Shown here piece after piece: positions 9,422 through 20,742 of a stretch of DNA of 64,000 bases. The stretch spans positions 241,252 through 305,251 of the forward strand of contig CAQOGY010000004.1 of NCBI GenBank assembly GCA_948847595.1, in the 5' to 3' direction. Below the pieces are notes generated by a model. It was given only the letters and a program-made list of their open reading frames with translations, had not been told where the DNA came from and did not search any database. Each line of letters opens with the position of its first letter. The stretch's first letter is position 1. The position numbers and the translations under genes are program-made. Source of the DNA: an uncultured Bacteroides sp. GTDB taxonomy: Bacteria; Bacteroidota; Bacteroidia; Bacteroidales; Bacteroidaceae.

Positions 9422-11077
9422 TTATTTATAGCCTTCATTTTGTGACATATTCCTGTTATTGTTTATATCCGATACAGGGATAGGATATTTGTTGTAGTAT
9501 GAAGCGACAGATGTTCCGTTCATTGCTCCACCTTTCCAGTCCCAAAGATATTTATTGGTTGTGAACATACCGAAACGAACCAAGTCTGAACGACGGCGAC
9601 CTTCCAGATAGAATTCACGTGCCCATTCGTCGATAAGTTCCTGTTCGGTTACGGTCTGTACCTTTCTTGTACAGTTGGCGCGTTTGCGAAGTTCATTGAT
9701 GTCTCCTGTGGCGTCTCCTCCCTGACGGAAAATGGCTTCCGCACGTGTCAGGTATGCTTCTGCCAAACGGAACAAAGGAATATCTGTGTCAGGATAAGTA
9801 GCATGGCTGACGGGTTTTCCGTCAGAGCGGTAATTCTGCCATTTTACAATCGACAAGCCATCGGTGAATCCGCTGATCGCATCTGTCTGAATTTTGCGTC
9901 TGCCGCCTCCTACACCAGAGTATAGCAAGGCACGGTCGTCACCGGCAGCTTTGATCATGTCTTCTGTTCTGATGCCATATTCTGCATCGAAAGCATCGAT
10001 CTGCTCATCTGTATCTAAGCCTTTGGTCGGAATCTCAACATCGGCGGGCAGCATCGGCACATCTTCGAGATTGGAGAAGAATTTTTGTACCATTGCTGCA
10101 CGGGCAAAGATACAGGACCAACCGTTCGTTGTTCCCATACGGGGCATACCGGCTACACGAGTACCACAAACCAGATAAGTTGAACCGCCATAGTTACGTG
10201 TCTTCACTCCATCCTGACGGATAGGCAGAATGATTTCCTGCATGGCATTTTCATTCTCGTCGTTATCGGCCATAAACAGTTCGCTGTAATTTGTACATAG
10301 CTTATATGCTGAGCCAATCACTTTGCTGGCATATTCTTCCGCTTTTGCATAATCGGTTTGTCCGGTGTATACGCCTGCATTCAGGTACAAACGTGCGCGG
10401 AGCAACCAGTTGGCGGCTTTGTCTGCACGTCCGAAGGGAGCCTGGCGAGGCTCATACATATCAGCTTCAATTTCGTTCAGTTCATTCTGAATGTAAGTAT
10501 ATAGTTCCGTCCCCTTCTTCTCGACAGGCAAGTCATTGCTAAAGTGTTCCTTGAACGGAGCTTTACCAAACAAGTCGAGGAAGTACCAATAATGGAGGGC
10601 ACGCAGGAAACGTATTTCCGCACGTTGACGCAGTGTTTCTGCATCTGTCATGCCTTCGGTCTGGTCGAGGAAGAAGTTATATTGTGTGATGTCATATCCC
10701 AAACGGACGTAAACCCACTCTGTGCGCTGGCTGGAAGGACTCCAGCTAATGCTTGTAAGCTGGGGGATGTCCTGATTCTCCTGCCATGCCCAAAGACATT
10801 CGTCGGTAGGCAGTTCGTTGCAGTTGAAAGTGGTACGATAGAAACCGGATTCGCCTTCGTCCTGTCCGTCGAGGTCAGGAGAGCCGTCGATACCCTTTTG
10901 TCCGGTTACACCCAACATGGCATATCCTTTCACAAATACTCCCTGCTGGTCGAAACTACCTCCTGTCTGAGGGTCGATGGGACTAATATCCAGATCGTTG
11001 ATACATGAAGTTACTCCCGAAGAGAGAACTGCGATCAGTGCGGCTGAAAATAGCTGTTTGATATATTTTGTTTTCAT
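9422..11077 (-). CDS. susD: SusD, starch-binding outer membrane lipoprotein
   Basis: This 551-residue founding-family SusD protein is mostly helical, with TPR-like repeats, and forms the lid of the SusC transporter. The signal peptide ends at the lipobox TSC-INDLD. Typical family stretches include RAEIRFLRALHYWYFLDLFGK, LLRARLYLNAGVYTG and the C-terminal EWAREFYLEGRRRSDLVRFG, which is diagnostic for RagB/SusD. It follows susC by 21 bases, so the two are translated from one message, consistent with their tight complex. Confidence 0.97.
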   Translation of the reverse strand: MKTKYIKQLFSAALIAVLSSGVTSCINDLDISPIDPQTGGSFDQQGVFVKGYAMLGVTGQKGIDGSPDLDGQDEGESGFYRTTFNCNELPTDECLWAWQENQDIPQLTSISWSPSSQRTEWVYVRLGYDITQYNFFLDQTEGMTDAETLRQRAEIRFLRALHYWYFLDLFGKAPFKEHFSNDLPVEKKGTELYTYIQNELNEIEADMYEPRQAPFGRADKAANWLLRARLYLNAGVYTGQTDYAKAEEYASKVIGSAYKLCTNYSELFMADNDENENAMQEIILPIRQDGVKTRNYGGSTYLVCGTRVAGMPRMGTTNGWSCIFARAAMVQKFFSNLEDVPMLPADVEIPTKGLDTDEQIDAFDAEYGIRTEDMIKAAGDDRALLYSGVGGGRRKIQTDAISGFTDGLSIVKWQNYRSDGKPVSHATYPDTDIPLFRLAEAYLTRAEAIFRQGGDATGDINELRKRANCTRKVQTVTEQELIDEWAREFYLEGRRRSDLVRFGMFTTNKYLWDWKGGAMNGTSVASYYNKYPIPVSDINNNRNMSQNEGYK

Positions 11078-11098
11078 GATAAATTGATTTAATGAATG

Positions 11099-14000
11099 TT
11101 AGAATTGCAGACTTAAACCTAATAAGAAAGTCATAGCTCTGGGATATGGATTGGCGTCGATACCGCTTTTTACTTCCGGATCAAGGCCTTTGTATTTACT
11201 GATAATGAACGGATTCTGTACTGTAGCATATACACGCCCGCCAACACCTTTGTAGGTTTGAGTCTTCCACAGATTCTGGAAAGAATAACCTAACGTGATG
11301 TTATCACAACGTAAGAATGATGCATTATGTATAAAATAGTCGCTCATATAGTAATCACCTTGTCCGCTGAAACCGAGTGCGACGGCTTCGGCACTGGTGT
11401 TGCTATATGCATTATTGGAGAACAGTCCCGAAGTGCTGACGTTGGCTTTGTTGCTCAGGAAGTCATAGTACACGTAGTTGTTCAGACTGGCACGTAAGGA
11501 GAAGCTGAAGTCAAAGTTCTTATACTGCATTTTGGAGGTCAGTCCCATCAAAACATCGCCTGCCGGTTTTTTGTAGATATATTTGTCTCCGCTGTCTATT
11601 GTTCCGTTTCCGTTACGGTCAACAAACATATTTTCAATAGGTTTGCCATTTTCGTCGTATACCTGCTGGTAAACGTAGAAAGAGTTGGCTGCGTAACCTA
11701 CTTTATGCGCCTGTACCTTGGTATTGTTACCTCTGGAAATCTTATCGCCTGCTTCTACGTAATAATCGCTGTCGTCGCCACCTGTCAACTTGGTGATTTC
11801 ATTGTGGTTCCATGTAATGTTATAGCTGAGGTCCCAGGTGAAGTCCTTAGTCACAATCGGTTTGGCGTTGATGGAAAATTCCATACCGTAGTTTTCCAGT
11901 GAACCGATATTCTGTGTCATCTGGGCATTGAAGTTAGTTCCGACGGGAATTTTAACGCTGTTCAGCAGGTCATCCGTTTTACGGAAGTATCCGTCGATAC
12001 CGCCTGTGATTCTTCCATTCAGGAATCCGAAGTCCAGTCCGGCATTCCATGTGGTCGTTTTTTCCCATTTCAGATTTTCATTGAAAGCCTTCGGGCGGGA
12101 AGTAGAGTAATACGTATCGCCAAAAGGATACTGGGCATACTCGTTATTGACTACATACAGAGGAAGATAAGCAAAATCATCACCTATGTTTTGCTGACCG
12201 GTAATACCCCAGCCTAAACGCAATTTCAGATCAGACAGGACATTTACATCTTTCAGGAAGTTTTCTTCTTTAATCTTCCATCCCAGTGCCAATGACGGGA
12301 ATGTACCCCAGCGGTTGTCTTTGGAGAAACGTGACGAGCCATCCCAACGCATGGTAAAGGTAAACAAGTAACGGTTCAGCAGGGAGTAATTTAGACGGCC
12401 GAAGTAAGAGACCAGTGTATTTCTGGTTGCATAAGCTGTTTGTTCGCGCAATTTGGCGTCATGGGGTTCTTGCGTATAGGAATCCCAGCCCTGGCCTTCT
12501 TCAAATCCGTTGCGATGGAAGTGTTGTTCTTCACCACCGACCATGATGTCAAAGTCGTTTGCACCCAAAGACTTGATATACTGTACGTATATGTTGTACG
12601 AAAGGTTGTATTTATATTGGGTAACGTCGCCATTCCAACCATAATAATTATTGCCGAATGAGTATGGAGAAACAATCGTAGTCTGTGTACCTTCCGCATA
12701 TTCGCCACCTATGCTTGCGTGCAGACGGAGGTCAGGCAGGAAATGGAATTTATAGTCAACGTCTACATTTCCAACAAAGTCGTTGCTGTTCGCCTTGTCA
12801 TTTTTGAGTTCCAGTGCAGCCAGCGGATTTTGGGGAGAGTTCGGATTGGACGTGTATTTCCAGTCCGGATTGCTGAAACCTGTGGTAGAATTTATATTCT
12901 GCCAGTAGCCGCCTGTAAACTGGTAAGGGTCTTCGTTAGAATAAACCGGACGGGTAGGGTCGATAGCCAATGCTCCGCCAATAGCGGCACCTGTGTCGGC
13001 ATAGCGGTTTTTACCGTTCATGAATTTGGCATTGATGTTGAACTTCAGATGATCTTCAAAGAAGGAAGGAGCCAGGTTCACGGAAGCAGTGAAGCGTCGG
13101 AAGTTGGATGTTTTCACAATACCGTTATCGTCTGTATAACCTAAAGATACACGGTAAGGCAGGTTCTTGAATCCTCCGTTGATAGAAACATGATGGTCGG
13201 TGCTGACAGCAGTACGGAATATCTGATCCTGCCAGTCTGTATTGGCGGTTCCTAAATCTGCCGGTAATTTGTCACCCCATAACTGATTGGCGTAAGCGCG
13301 ATATTCATCTCCGCTCAATACATCATAGCGCTTTTGAGTTTTGGAGAAGGATACAGAACCGTTATAGCTTACGCTGGGAGCTTGTCCGTTCTTTCCTTTC
13401 TTGGTGGTGATAATAATAACACCGTTGGATGCACGCGAACCGTAAATGGCAGTTGCAGAGGCATCTTTCAGTACAGTAAGGGTTTCGATATCCGCAGGGT
13501 TAACCATTGATAAACCGTTTGCCATCCCTTTGATACCTTCGTTGTCAATAGCCAGACCGTCAATAACGATCAGCGGGTCATTGCTTGCATTCAATGAAGA
13601 ACCGCCACGAATACGGATTTGAGCGCCACCACCCGGTGTACCGTCATTGGAGATCACGCTGACACCGGCTATTTTACCGGATAACATATCCTGAGCATTC
13701 GTCGTAATACCTTTACTTAGTTCATCGGGCTTGATAGCCATTACCGAACCGGTCATATCGTTCTTTTTCACCTGACCGTAACCGATGACTACTACTTCGT
13801 CCAGTATTTCCGTATCGTCTTTCAGTATTACATTCATTTGTGTGGTTGCCGGAAGTTCCTTTGGCTGGTATCCGATGAATGAAACAACAATTATGTCACC
13901 TTGCTTGGCAGACAACTGGAAGTTGCCGTCGAAATCGGTAATCGTTCCGGTGGTAGTGCCTTTCACCACAACATTGGCACCTATAACCGGTTCACCCGTT

Positions 14001-14113
14001 GTGTCTTTCACTATTCCTTTGACAGTAATTTGCTGAGCAAATGCGTCAATGGACAAGAATATTCCAGCTATAAGCATAAGCAGGACCTTGAACATAAAGT
14101 TTCCTTTTTTCAT
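11099..14113 (-). CDS. susC: SusC, TonB-dependent maltooligosaccharide transporter
   Basis: This 1,004-residue outer membrane transporter has a signal peptide to about residue 27 (AFAQQ), then a CarboxypepD_reg-like domain (TVKGIVKDTTGEPVIGANVVVKG), the segment DEVVVIGYGQVKKNDMTGSV, and a plug domain (about 120-230) containing IRIRGGSSLNASNDPL and TVLKDASATAIYGSRASNGV. A long 22-strand type barrel ends in SLQF with the terminal aromatic expected for BAM insertion. The frame is open 13 codons upstream, but the ATG at 14113 begins a normal signal peptide. It lies 154 bases after susB, so a second promoter or a processing site in that gap is possible. Confidence 0.97.
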   Translation of the reverse strand: MKKGNFMFKVLLMLIAGIFLSIDAFAQQITVKGIVKDTTGEPVIGANVVVKGTTTGTITDFDGNFQLSAKQGDIIVVSFIGYQPKELPATTQMNVILKDDTEILDEVVVIGYGQVKKNDMTGSVMAIKPDELSKGITTNAQDMLSGKIAGVSVISNDGTPGGGAQIRIRGGSSLNASNDPLIVIDGLAIDNEGIKGMANGLSMVNPADIETLTVLKDASATAIYGSRASNGVIIITTKKGKNGQAPSVSYNGSVSFSKTQKRYDVLSGDEYRAYANQLWGDKLPADLGTANTDWQDQIFRTAVSTDHHVSINGGFKNLPYRVSLGYTDDNGIVKTSNFRRFTASVNLAPSFFEDHLKFNINAKFMNGKNRYADTGAAIGGALAIDPTRPVYSNEDPYQFTGGYWQNINSTTGFSNPDWKYTSNPNSPQNPLAALELKNDKANSNDFVGNVDVDYKFHFLPDLRLHASIGGEYAEGTQTTIVSPYSFGNNYYGWNGDVTQYKYNLSYNIYVQYIKSLGANDFDIMVGGEEQHFHRNGFEEGQGWDSYTQEPHDAKLREQTAYATRNTLVSYFGRLNYSLLNRYLFTFTMRWDGSSRFSKDNRWGTFPSLALGWKIKEENFLKDVNVLSDLKLRLGWGITGQQNIGDDFAYLPLYVVNNEYAQYPFGDTYYSTSRPKAFNENLKWEKTTTWNAGLDFGFLNGRITGGIDGYFRKTDDLLNSVKIPVGTNFNAQMTQNIGSLENYGMEFSINAKPIVTKDFTWDLSYNITWNHNEITKLTGGDDSDYYVEAGDKISRGNNTKVQAHKVGYAANSFYVYQQVYDENGKPIENMFVDRNGNGTIDSGDKYIYKKPAGDVLMGLTSKMQYKNFDFSFSLRASLNNYVYYDFLSNKANVSTSGLFSNNAYSNTSAEAVALGFSGQGDYYMSDYFIHNASFLRCDNITLGYSFQNLWKTQTYKGVGGRVYATVQNPFIISKYKGLDPEVKSGIDANPYPRAMTFLLGLSLQF

Positions 14114-14267
14114 GTTTTTGTCTTTAAAGTTAATTGTAATTTCTCTTATCATTCTCTCTTAAAAATACCTATTGAAAACCTTCTCTTCGTCATTGTTCTT
14201 AGTGCTCGAAAACACTCTCTTTTTTACCAAAATGTATATTCTCTATCTTTGTTATTTCTTTTCCTTA

Positions 14268-16484
14268 TTATAATCTTTTCAAACCTTTAGCTTCTGATTT
14301 GTCTTTTACCTCTTTGATGCTGATAGCGTATCCGCCTCCGTTAGCTGCGTGCAGGTTCAGCTTGCTCTTATTCGTCAGAATACCTTTCTTGATGGTATAA
14401 GCCTGCGGGTTCTCTTTCCAGTCGGCATCTTTGGCATCCGCGTAGACGGTAGCGATGTATTGTTTGCCCGGAGTCAGGAAGTCGAATATGAGTTTGGAGG
14501 TATGACCGTTTTCACCGGCTGTGCAGCCTACGTACCAGTCGTCCGTATCTTTTGCCTTACGGGCAATTGTGATGTATTCTCCCGGTTCTGCTTCCAGATA
14601 GTTCGTTTCGTCCCAGTCGAGAGCTACGTCTTTGATGAACTGGAAAGCGTCCATAAAACGTTCGTAGTTTTCCGGAATGTCGGCAGCCATCTGCAAAGGA
14701 CTGTACATGGTAACGTATAGTGCCAACTGGCGTGCAATGGTAGAACGTACCTGAGAATTATTTGCCGGATTCATCTTGTTGCAATGCGTTTCGAAGATGC
14801 CGGGAGTGTAATCCATCGGACCGCCAACCAGGCGTGTGAAAGGCAGAATCGTTGTATGATATACTTTGTTGCCTCCGAATGATTCATATTCTGTACCGCG
14901 GGCGGATTCATTACCGATCAGATTCGGATATGTACGGCAGATACCGGTAGGGCGGGTTGCTTCGTGTGCATTCACCATGATTTTGTAATCGGCGGCTTTC
15001 TTCACTGCATACAGGTAGTGATTGTTCATCCATTGTCCGTAGTGATGTTCGCCGCGGGGGATGATGTTGCCTACATAACCGCTCTTTACGGAGTTGTATC
15101 CATTGTCTGCCATAAACTGGTAGGCTTTGTCCATGTGGCGTTCGTAGTTGCGTACAGAAGCGGAAGTTTCGTGATGCATCATCATTTTGATTCCTTTGCT
15201 GGCTGCATAGCGGTGGATTTCCTTCACATCGAAGTCGGGATAAGGAGTCACGAAATCAAACACATAGTCTTTGCTGTTGCCGAACCAGTCTTCCCAGCCT
15301 TCGTTCCAGCCTTCAACCAGTACTGCATCGAATCCGTGAGCGGCTGCAAAGTCAATGTAACGTTTCACGTTGGCTGTGTTGGCAGAATGTTTGCCATTCG
15401 GTTTTGTTTTGGAGTAATCCGTTTCACCGAGTTTTACGCTGGTCAGTTCGTCGGTGTAAGCCCATGAGCCTTTTCCGGTGATCATGTCCCACCATACGCC
15501 GATATATTTCACGGGTTTTACCCAAGAAGCGGCATCCGCTATCTTGCATGGTTCGTTCAGGTTGAGAGTGATACGTGAAGCGAGGATATTGCGGGCGTCA
15601 TCGCTCACGATAATCGTACGCCAAGGTGTGTTGCAGGGAGTCTGCATATACCCTTTGTCTCCTTTGGCATCCGGTGTCAACCAGGATTCGAATACCATAT
15701 TCTTGTCGTCCAGATTGAGGTGCATACATGAGTAATCAACCAAAGCGGCTTCATGAAGATTGATGTATAAGCCATCATCCGTTTTCATCATCAGTGCAGT
15801 TTGTACGCCTGTCTGTGAGAAAGGAGTCTGAGAAGAGTTCGGAGTGATCGCTTCTTTCATCAGCCCTCTGATTTCTGATAAGCGGGAAATGGTGTAGTCA
15901 TATTCCTGCGTATCATAGTCACCCGGTATCCAGAAAGCGATATGATCGCCGTTCATGCCAAACTGAGAATGCTCTTCCTTGATCACGAAGTAATTGAGTG
16001 ACTTCTGCTGAGGAAATTCATAACGGAATCCCAGACCGTCATTGAACAGACGGAAACGGATAACGATAGAACGGTCATTCATGGGTTGATACAGGGTGAC
16101 TGCCAGTTCGTTATAATGATTGCGGATTTCTTTTTCTTCTCCCCAAACCGGTTGCCAGGTTTCATCAAAGGTAGCCGTTTGGGTATCTTTTACTTCGAAG
16201 CCGTCGTACAGGTTGGTCTTTGAATCAAGTTTGGTCAGGTCTCTGCGGTCCACCCAGTCGAAGTCGGTTCTGGTATTATCTTCTTTTTTCAGTTCCAGTC
16301 CGAGAGTGCTGGGTTTGATTACCACTTTGTTCTTATACGTCAGTTCATACGTTGGGGCACCTTTGGAATCTACTTGAAAGGTCATTACCAGATTGTTGTC
16401 CGGTGAGGTTAATTTCTGTTGGGCATTCGCAATGAATGAGATGCAAAGGAATGCGATGAGCGATAAAATCTTTCTCTTTTTCAT
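14268..16484 (-). CDS. susB: SusB, GH97 alpha-glucosidase
   Basis: This 738-residue periplasmic inverting alpha-glucosidase releases glucose from maltooligosaccharides. A cleavable signal peptide (ISFIANAQQ) has no lipobox. Counted residues match those published for GH97: E439 (HHETS) and E508 (AHEATRP) as general bases, E532 (GTEYES) as general acid, and E194, E508, E526 and E532 as Ca2+ ligands. The N-terminal beta-super-sandwich is about 20-280, the barrel about 285-630, and the C-terminal sandwich follows. It has a TATATTTG -7 element in the 197-base gap after susA. Confidence 0.97.
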   Translation of the reverse strand: MKKRKILSLIAFLCISFIANAQQKLTSPDNNLVMTFQVDSKGAPTYELTYKNKVVIKPSTLGLELKKEDNTRTDFDWVDRRDLTKLDSKTNLYDGFEVKDTQTATFDETWQPVWGEEKEIRNHYNELAVTLYQPMNDRSIVIRFRLFNDGLGFRYEFPQQKSLNYFVIKEEHSQFGMNGDHIAFWIPGDYDTQEYDYTISRLSEIRGLMKEAITPNSSQTPFSQTGVQTALMMKTDDGLYINLHEAALVDYSCMHLNLDDKNMVFESWLTPDAKGDKGYMQTPCNTPWRTIIVSDDARNILASRITLNLNEPCKIADAASWVKPVKYIGVWWDMITGKGSWAYTDELTSVKLGETDYSKTKPNGKHSANTANVKRYIDFAAAHGFDAVLVEGWNEGWEDWFGNSKDYVFDFVTPYPDFDVKEIHRYAASKGIKMMMHHETSASVRNYERHMDKAYQFMADNGYNSVKSGYVGNIIPRGEHHYGQWMNNHYLYAVKKAADYKIMVNAHEATRPTGICRTYPNLIGNESARGTEYESFGGNKVYHTTILPFTRLVGGPMDYTPGIFETHCNKMNPANNSQVRSTIARQLALYVTMYSPLQMAADIPENYERFMDAFQFIKDVALDWDETNYLEAEPGEYITIARKAKDTDDWYVGCTAGENGHTSKLIFDFLTPGKQYIATVYADAKDADWKENPQAYTIKKGILTNKSKLNLHAANGGGYAISIKEVKDKSEAKGLKRL

Positions 16485-16547
16485 TCTATTTATGGTATTA
16501 AATTATAAGCTAACTAATATTTTTACTCCGCTCTGTTCCGGATATTG

Positions 16548-16555
16548 CAAATATA
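16548..16555 (-). promoter_or_regulatory. Putative -7 element of the susB-G operon
   Basis: Leftward TATATTTG matches TAnnTTTG, 63 bases before susB. No TTTG lies at the -33 position, as expected for an activator-dependent promoter. The bases after the box (GCAATATCCGG) resemble those after the susA box. In B. thetaiotaomicron SusR is reported to activate promoters before susA and susB. Confidence 0.6.
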
Positions 16556-16681
16556 GCAACCATCTTGAGACTTTGGGCTGTCTAGAATAAAAATACAAGT
16601 TTATATTAATCTCAAAGTTTTGTTTTACAGTAGTTTATTGTCTTTTGGTATCCTGATAAATATAAGTCGAAGTGAACTTAT

Positions 16682-18535
16682 TTAAAAGGATAGAAGGTAT
16701 ATTCCACGACTTGGAAGTGTTAATTCATTTCTTAATTCAACCTTTTTCTCTGTCAATAAATCGAAAGCAGATGAGGCAGGAAGTATTTCTTGGTAAGGAA
16801 CCAGGTCAATGGTCTGTTCCCGGTCGTTTCCATTCAGGAAAACAACGACTGATTTATCACCGTATTTGCGTTCGTAAACGTAGACACCTTTATTCGGTGC
16901 GAAATGTTTGAGCTGACCTTTGGCAATGACTTCGTTTCCTTTTCTCCATTGGAGCAGTTTTTGCATAAAGGAGAATGCTTCATTTTGCTGTGGAGTGCGG
17001 TTGGCTGCGTCAAAGCAGTTTTTTGTATCGTTCGGCCAGCCTCCGGGGAAGTCGCAGCGGAGCAGGCCGTCTCCATTCGCCTTGTCGGCTGCCATCAGGA
17101 TTTCAGTTCCATAATATATCTGCGGTATTCCGCGGGTTGTCAGTAAGAATGTCAGGGCTTGCTTGTATCGGTCCAGATTCTTTGTATCTGCTTCCGAACG
17201 GTAGAAGCGGGAAGTATCGTGATTGTCGAGGAAGGTCAGCAGGCTCATTGGATGGCTGTAGACGATGTCCTGTGATAGATATTCGTAGAGTCTGAAAAGT
17301 CCTCCGTTCCATTCGGTAGTCTCTTCGTCGAAAGCCTTGTTCATCTCTTCCATTAGCGGGAAGTCCATGACAGTCGGGAGATTGCTGTTCTTCGGATAAG
17401 CGAGTCTGCTGTCTTTCTGCCAGTAGGAGATGAGTGCATTGTTGCCCAGCCATGTTTCACCTACAATGTTGAACTTGGGATATTCTTCATTGACCGCTTT
17501 GCACCAGCGTGCCATCATATCGAAGTCGGCATAAGGGTGTGTATCCTGACGGATGCCGTTGATACCGGCGTATTCAATCCACCAGATACTGCTCTGTATC
17601 AGATAAGTAGCTACATGACGGTTTCTTTGGTTGAAGTCCGGCATGGTCAGTGTGAACCAACCGTCGATAGCGATTTTCTTTTCGTAATCGGAAGCATACG
17701 GGTCCATTTGAGTGGCAGTCTTGAAGCTGGTCTGCACGTAGTTGCCTTCAAAGTTAAACCAGTCTTTGGAGGGCATATCTTTAAACAGATAGTTGTCCGA
17801 ACCGCAATGGTTGAAGATCATGTCCATTACGACTTTCAGCCCTTTGGCATTAGCTTCCTGAGTAAGTTTGCGGAACTCTTCGTTACTGCCGAAGCGGCGG
17901 TCTACCTGATAATAATCGGTAATGGCATAACCGTGATACGATCCTTCTTTCATGTCATTTTCTTGAATCGGGTTGAGCCATATACTGGTGACTCCGAGGT
18001 CTGCTATGTAATCCAGATGATTCTCTATTCCTTTCAAATCGCCGCCATGACGTGCGAAAGGCTCATTACGGTCTACATTTCCTTCCAGCATTCCGGGAAT
18101 GATGTCGTTGGAAGGGTCGCCATTGGCGAAACGGTCCGGCATAATGAGATAAAGCACGTCGCTCGAATCAAAACCTTCTACTGCCGAAGCATTCGGCCGG
18201 CGCTGTTTAAGCTCGTAAGGGATTTTTGTCTGCTTTTTGCCTTGTTTCAGGATGATGTCAAAGTTCTGTGGAGCAGCCTTCGAAAGGTTTAAATACAGAA
18301 CCAGATAATTAGGATTCTCCTGTTTTACCACTTCTTGCAGCGTGATATTATCGGCAGAAAGACTGACGTCTGCGGATGATATGCGGTCACCATATAATAG
18401 TATCTGCAATTCGGGATTCTTCATTCCTGCCCACCAAAAGGTCGGGGCTACTTTCTTTATAGTGCTTGCTGCGAATACCTGGTGAAGACCGGGTAATAAT
18501 AATAGTAAGATAATGAATAATAAATTCCTTTTCAT
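16682..18535 (-). CDS. susA: SusA, neopullulanase (GH13)
   Basis: This 617-residue periplasmic GH13 enzyme cuts maltooligosaccharides and pullulan-type substrates to smaller sugars. The signal peptide ends near QVFAAS with no lipobox. An N-terminal beta domain (about 25-115, with the WWAGMKNPELQILLYG motif of neopullulanases) precedes the barrel. Catalytic residues are D331 (GIRQDTHP), E360 (NIVGETWLG) and D440 (FLDNHDTSRF). The start at 18535 gives a normal signal peptide; a Met 15 codons upstream is less likely and would overlap the promoter. It is divergent from susR. Confidence 0.97.
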   Translation of the reverse strand: MKRNLLFIILLLLLPGLHQVFAASTIKKVAPTFWWAGMKNPELQILLYGDRISSADVSLSADNITLQEVVKQENPNYLVLYLNLSKAAPQNFDIILKQGKKQTKIPYELKQRRPNASAVEGFDSSDVLYLIMPDRFANGDPSNDIIPGMLEGNVDRNEPFARHGGDLKGIENHLDYIADLGVTSIWLNPIQENDMKEGSYHGYAITDYYQVDRRFGSNEEFRKLTQEANAKGLKVVMDMIFNHCGSDNYLFKDMPSKDWFNFEGNYVQTSFKTATQMDPYASDYEKKIAIDGWFTLTMPDFNQRNRHVATYLIQSSIWWIEYAGINGIRQDTHPYADFDMMARWCKAVNEEYPKFNIVGETWLGNNALISYWQKDSRLAYPKNSNLPTVMDFPLMEEMNKAFDEETTEWNGGLFRLYEYLSQDIVYSHPMSLLTFLDNHDTSRFYRSEADTKNLDRYKQALTFLLTTRGIPQIYYGTEILMAADKANGDGLLRCDFPGGWPNDTKNCFDAANRTPQQNEAFSFMQKLLQWRKGNEVIAKGQLKHFAPNKGVYVYERKYGDKSVVVFLNGNDREQTIDLVPYQEILPASSAFDLLTEKKVELRNELTLPSRGIYLLSF

Positions 18536-18577
18536 GGTAACTAGATTTTTAAAATTTGTTCGGGGGAACCGATGATG

Positions 18578-18585
18578 CAAATGTA
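18578..18585 (-). promoter_or_regulatory. Putative -7 element of susA
   Basis: Leftward TACATTTG matches TAnnTTTG, 42 bases before the susA start. It is followed by GCATCATCGG, similar to the sequence after the susB box, and there is no good -33 TTTG. This fits a SusR-activated promoter in the susA-susR divergent region. Confidence 0.6.
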
Positions 18586-18625
18586 GGTGAATCGGGTATG
18601 CCGTATGGCAGTTAGAAAGAAAATA

Positions 18626-20377
<1,752 letters not shown>

Positions 20378-20455
20378 GTATACTCTAGTCTCTCTTCATG
20401 TCTCCAATAGACATAGGTATGATATGACTATTTGATTGTATATGAGTGGCTTAGA

Positions 20456-20571
20456 GTTTCCATGAATTTCCTGCTTTGGAAACTGCCGTTTCCCGGTGTG
20501 GGAACGATCGTTTCCTTTAAAGGTAACTCTCGTTTCTCGGTGAGGGAACGCCCGTTTCCTAACGGGAAACA
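20456..20571. repeat. 22-bp-period palindromic array, GGAAAC/GTTTCC type
   Basis: Four units start at 20478, 20500, 20522 and 20544, exactly 22 bp apart. Each is a 6-base arm, a 4-base spacer, the inverse 6-base arm and a 6-base linker. The arms are GGAAAC/GTTTCC with single changes (GGGAAC, GGTAAC, GTTTCT). A degenerate unit precedes (20456) and a half unit shifted by one base follows (20565). Spacers and linkers differ between units. The array lies in the 365-bp gap between convergent susR and alkaline phosphatase. A 64-codon open frame here looks accidental. Confidence 0.85.
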
Positions 20572-20620
20572 TATCAAGAGAAGGGACCCAATGAAAATCA
20601 TCTATTATAATGATAATATT

Positions 20621-20698
20621 ATTTAGGCACGGATTGCACGAATTTCACGGTCTTTAATTGAATAGAACCGTGTTAATCCGTGAAATCCGTGCCTAAAT
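20621..20698. repeat. Imperfect inverted repeat with CACGGAT motifs
   Basis: ATTTAGGCACGGAT (20621-20634) is matched exactly by the inverse at 20685-20698, and further CACGG/CCGTG pairs continue inward to a loop near 20651-20667. The motif CCGTGAAATCCGTGCC resembles a dispersed repeat common in Bacteroides genomes. It sits where both susR and alkaline phosphatase transcripts should end, but no T-run follows on either side. Confidence 0.65.
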
Positions 20699-20742
20699 GA
20701 AAATAAATAGTGTTTTGATTACATATTCGTGCAGTCAATTCT

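Noticed and set aside
14113..14152. Upstream-extended start for SusC
   Set aside because: The extra 13 residues are charged and precede a normal signal peptide; the ATG at 14113 is better.
17537..18292. 251-codon rightward frame inside susA
   Set aside because: Antisense shadow of susA; no family pattern, and susA has intact catalytic residues.
20432..20626. 64-codon frame across the first array
   Set aside because: Explained by the palindromic repeats; no coding features.
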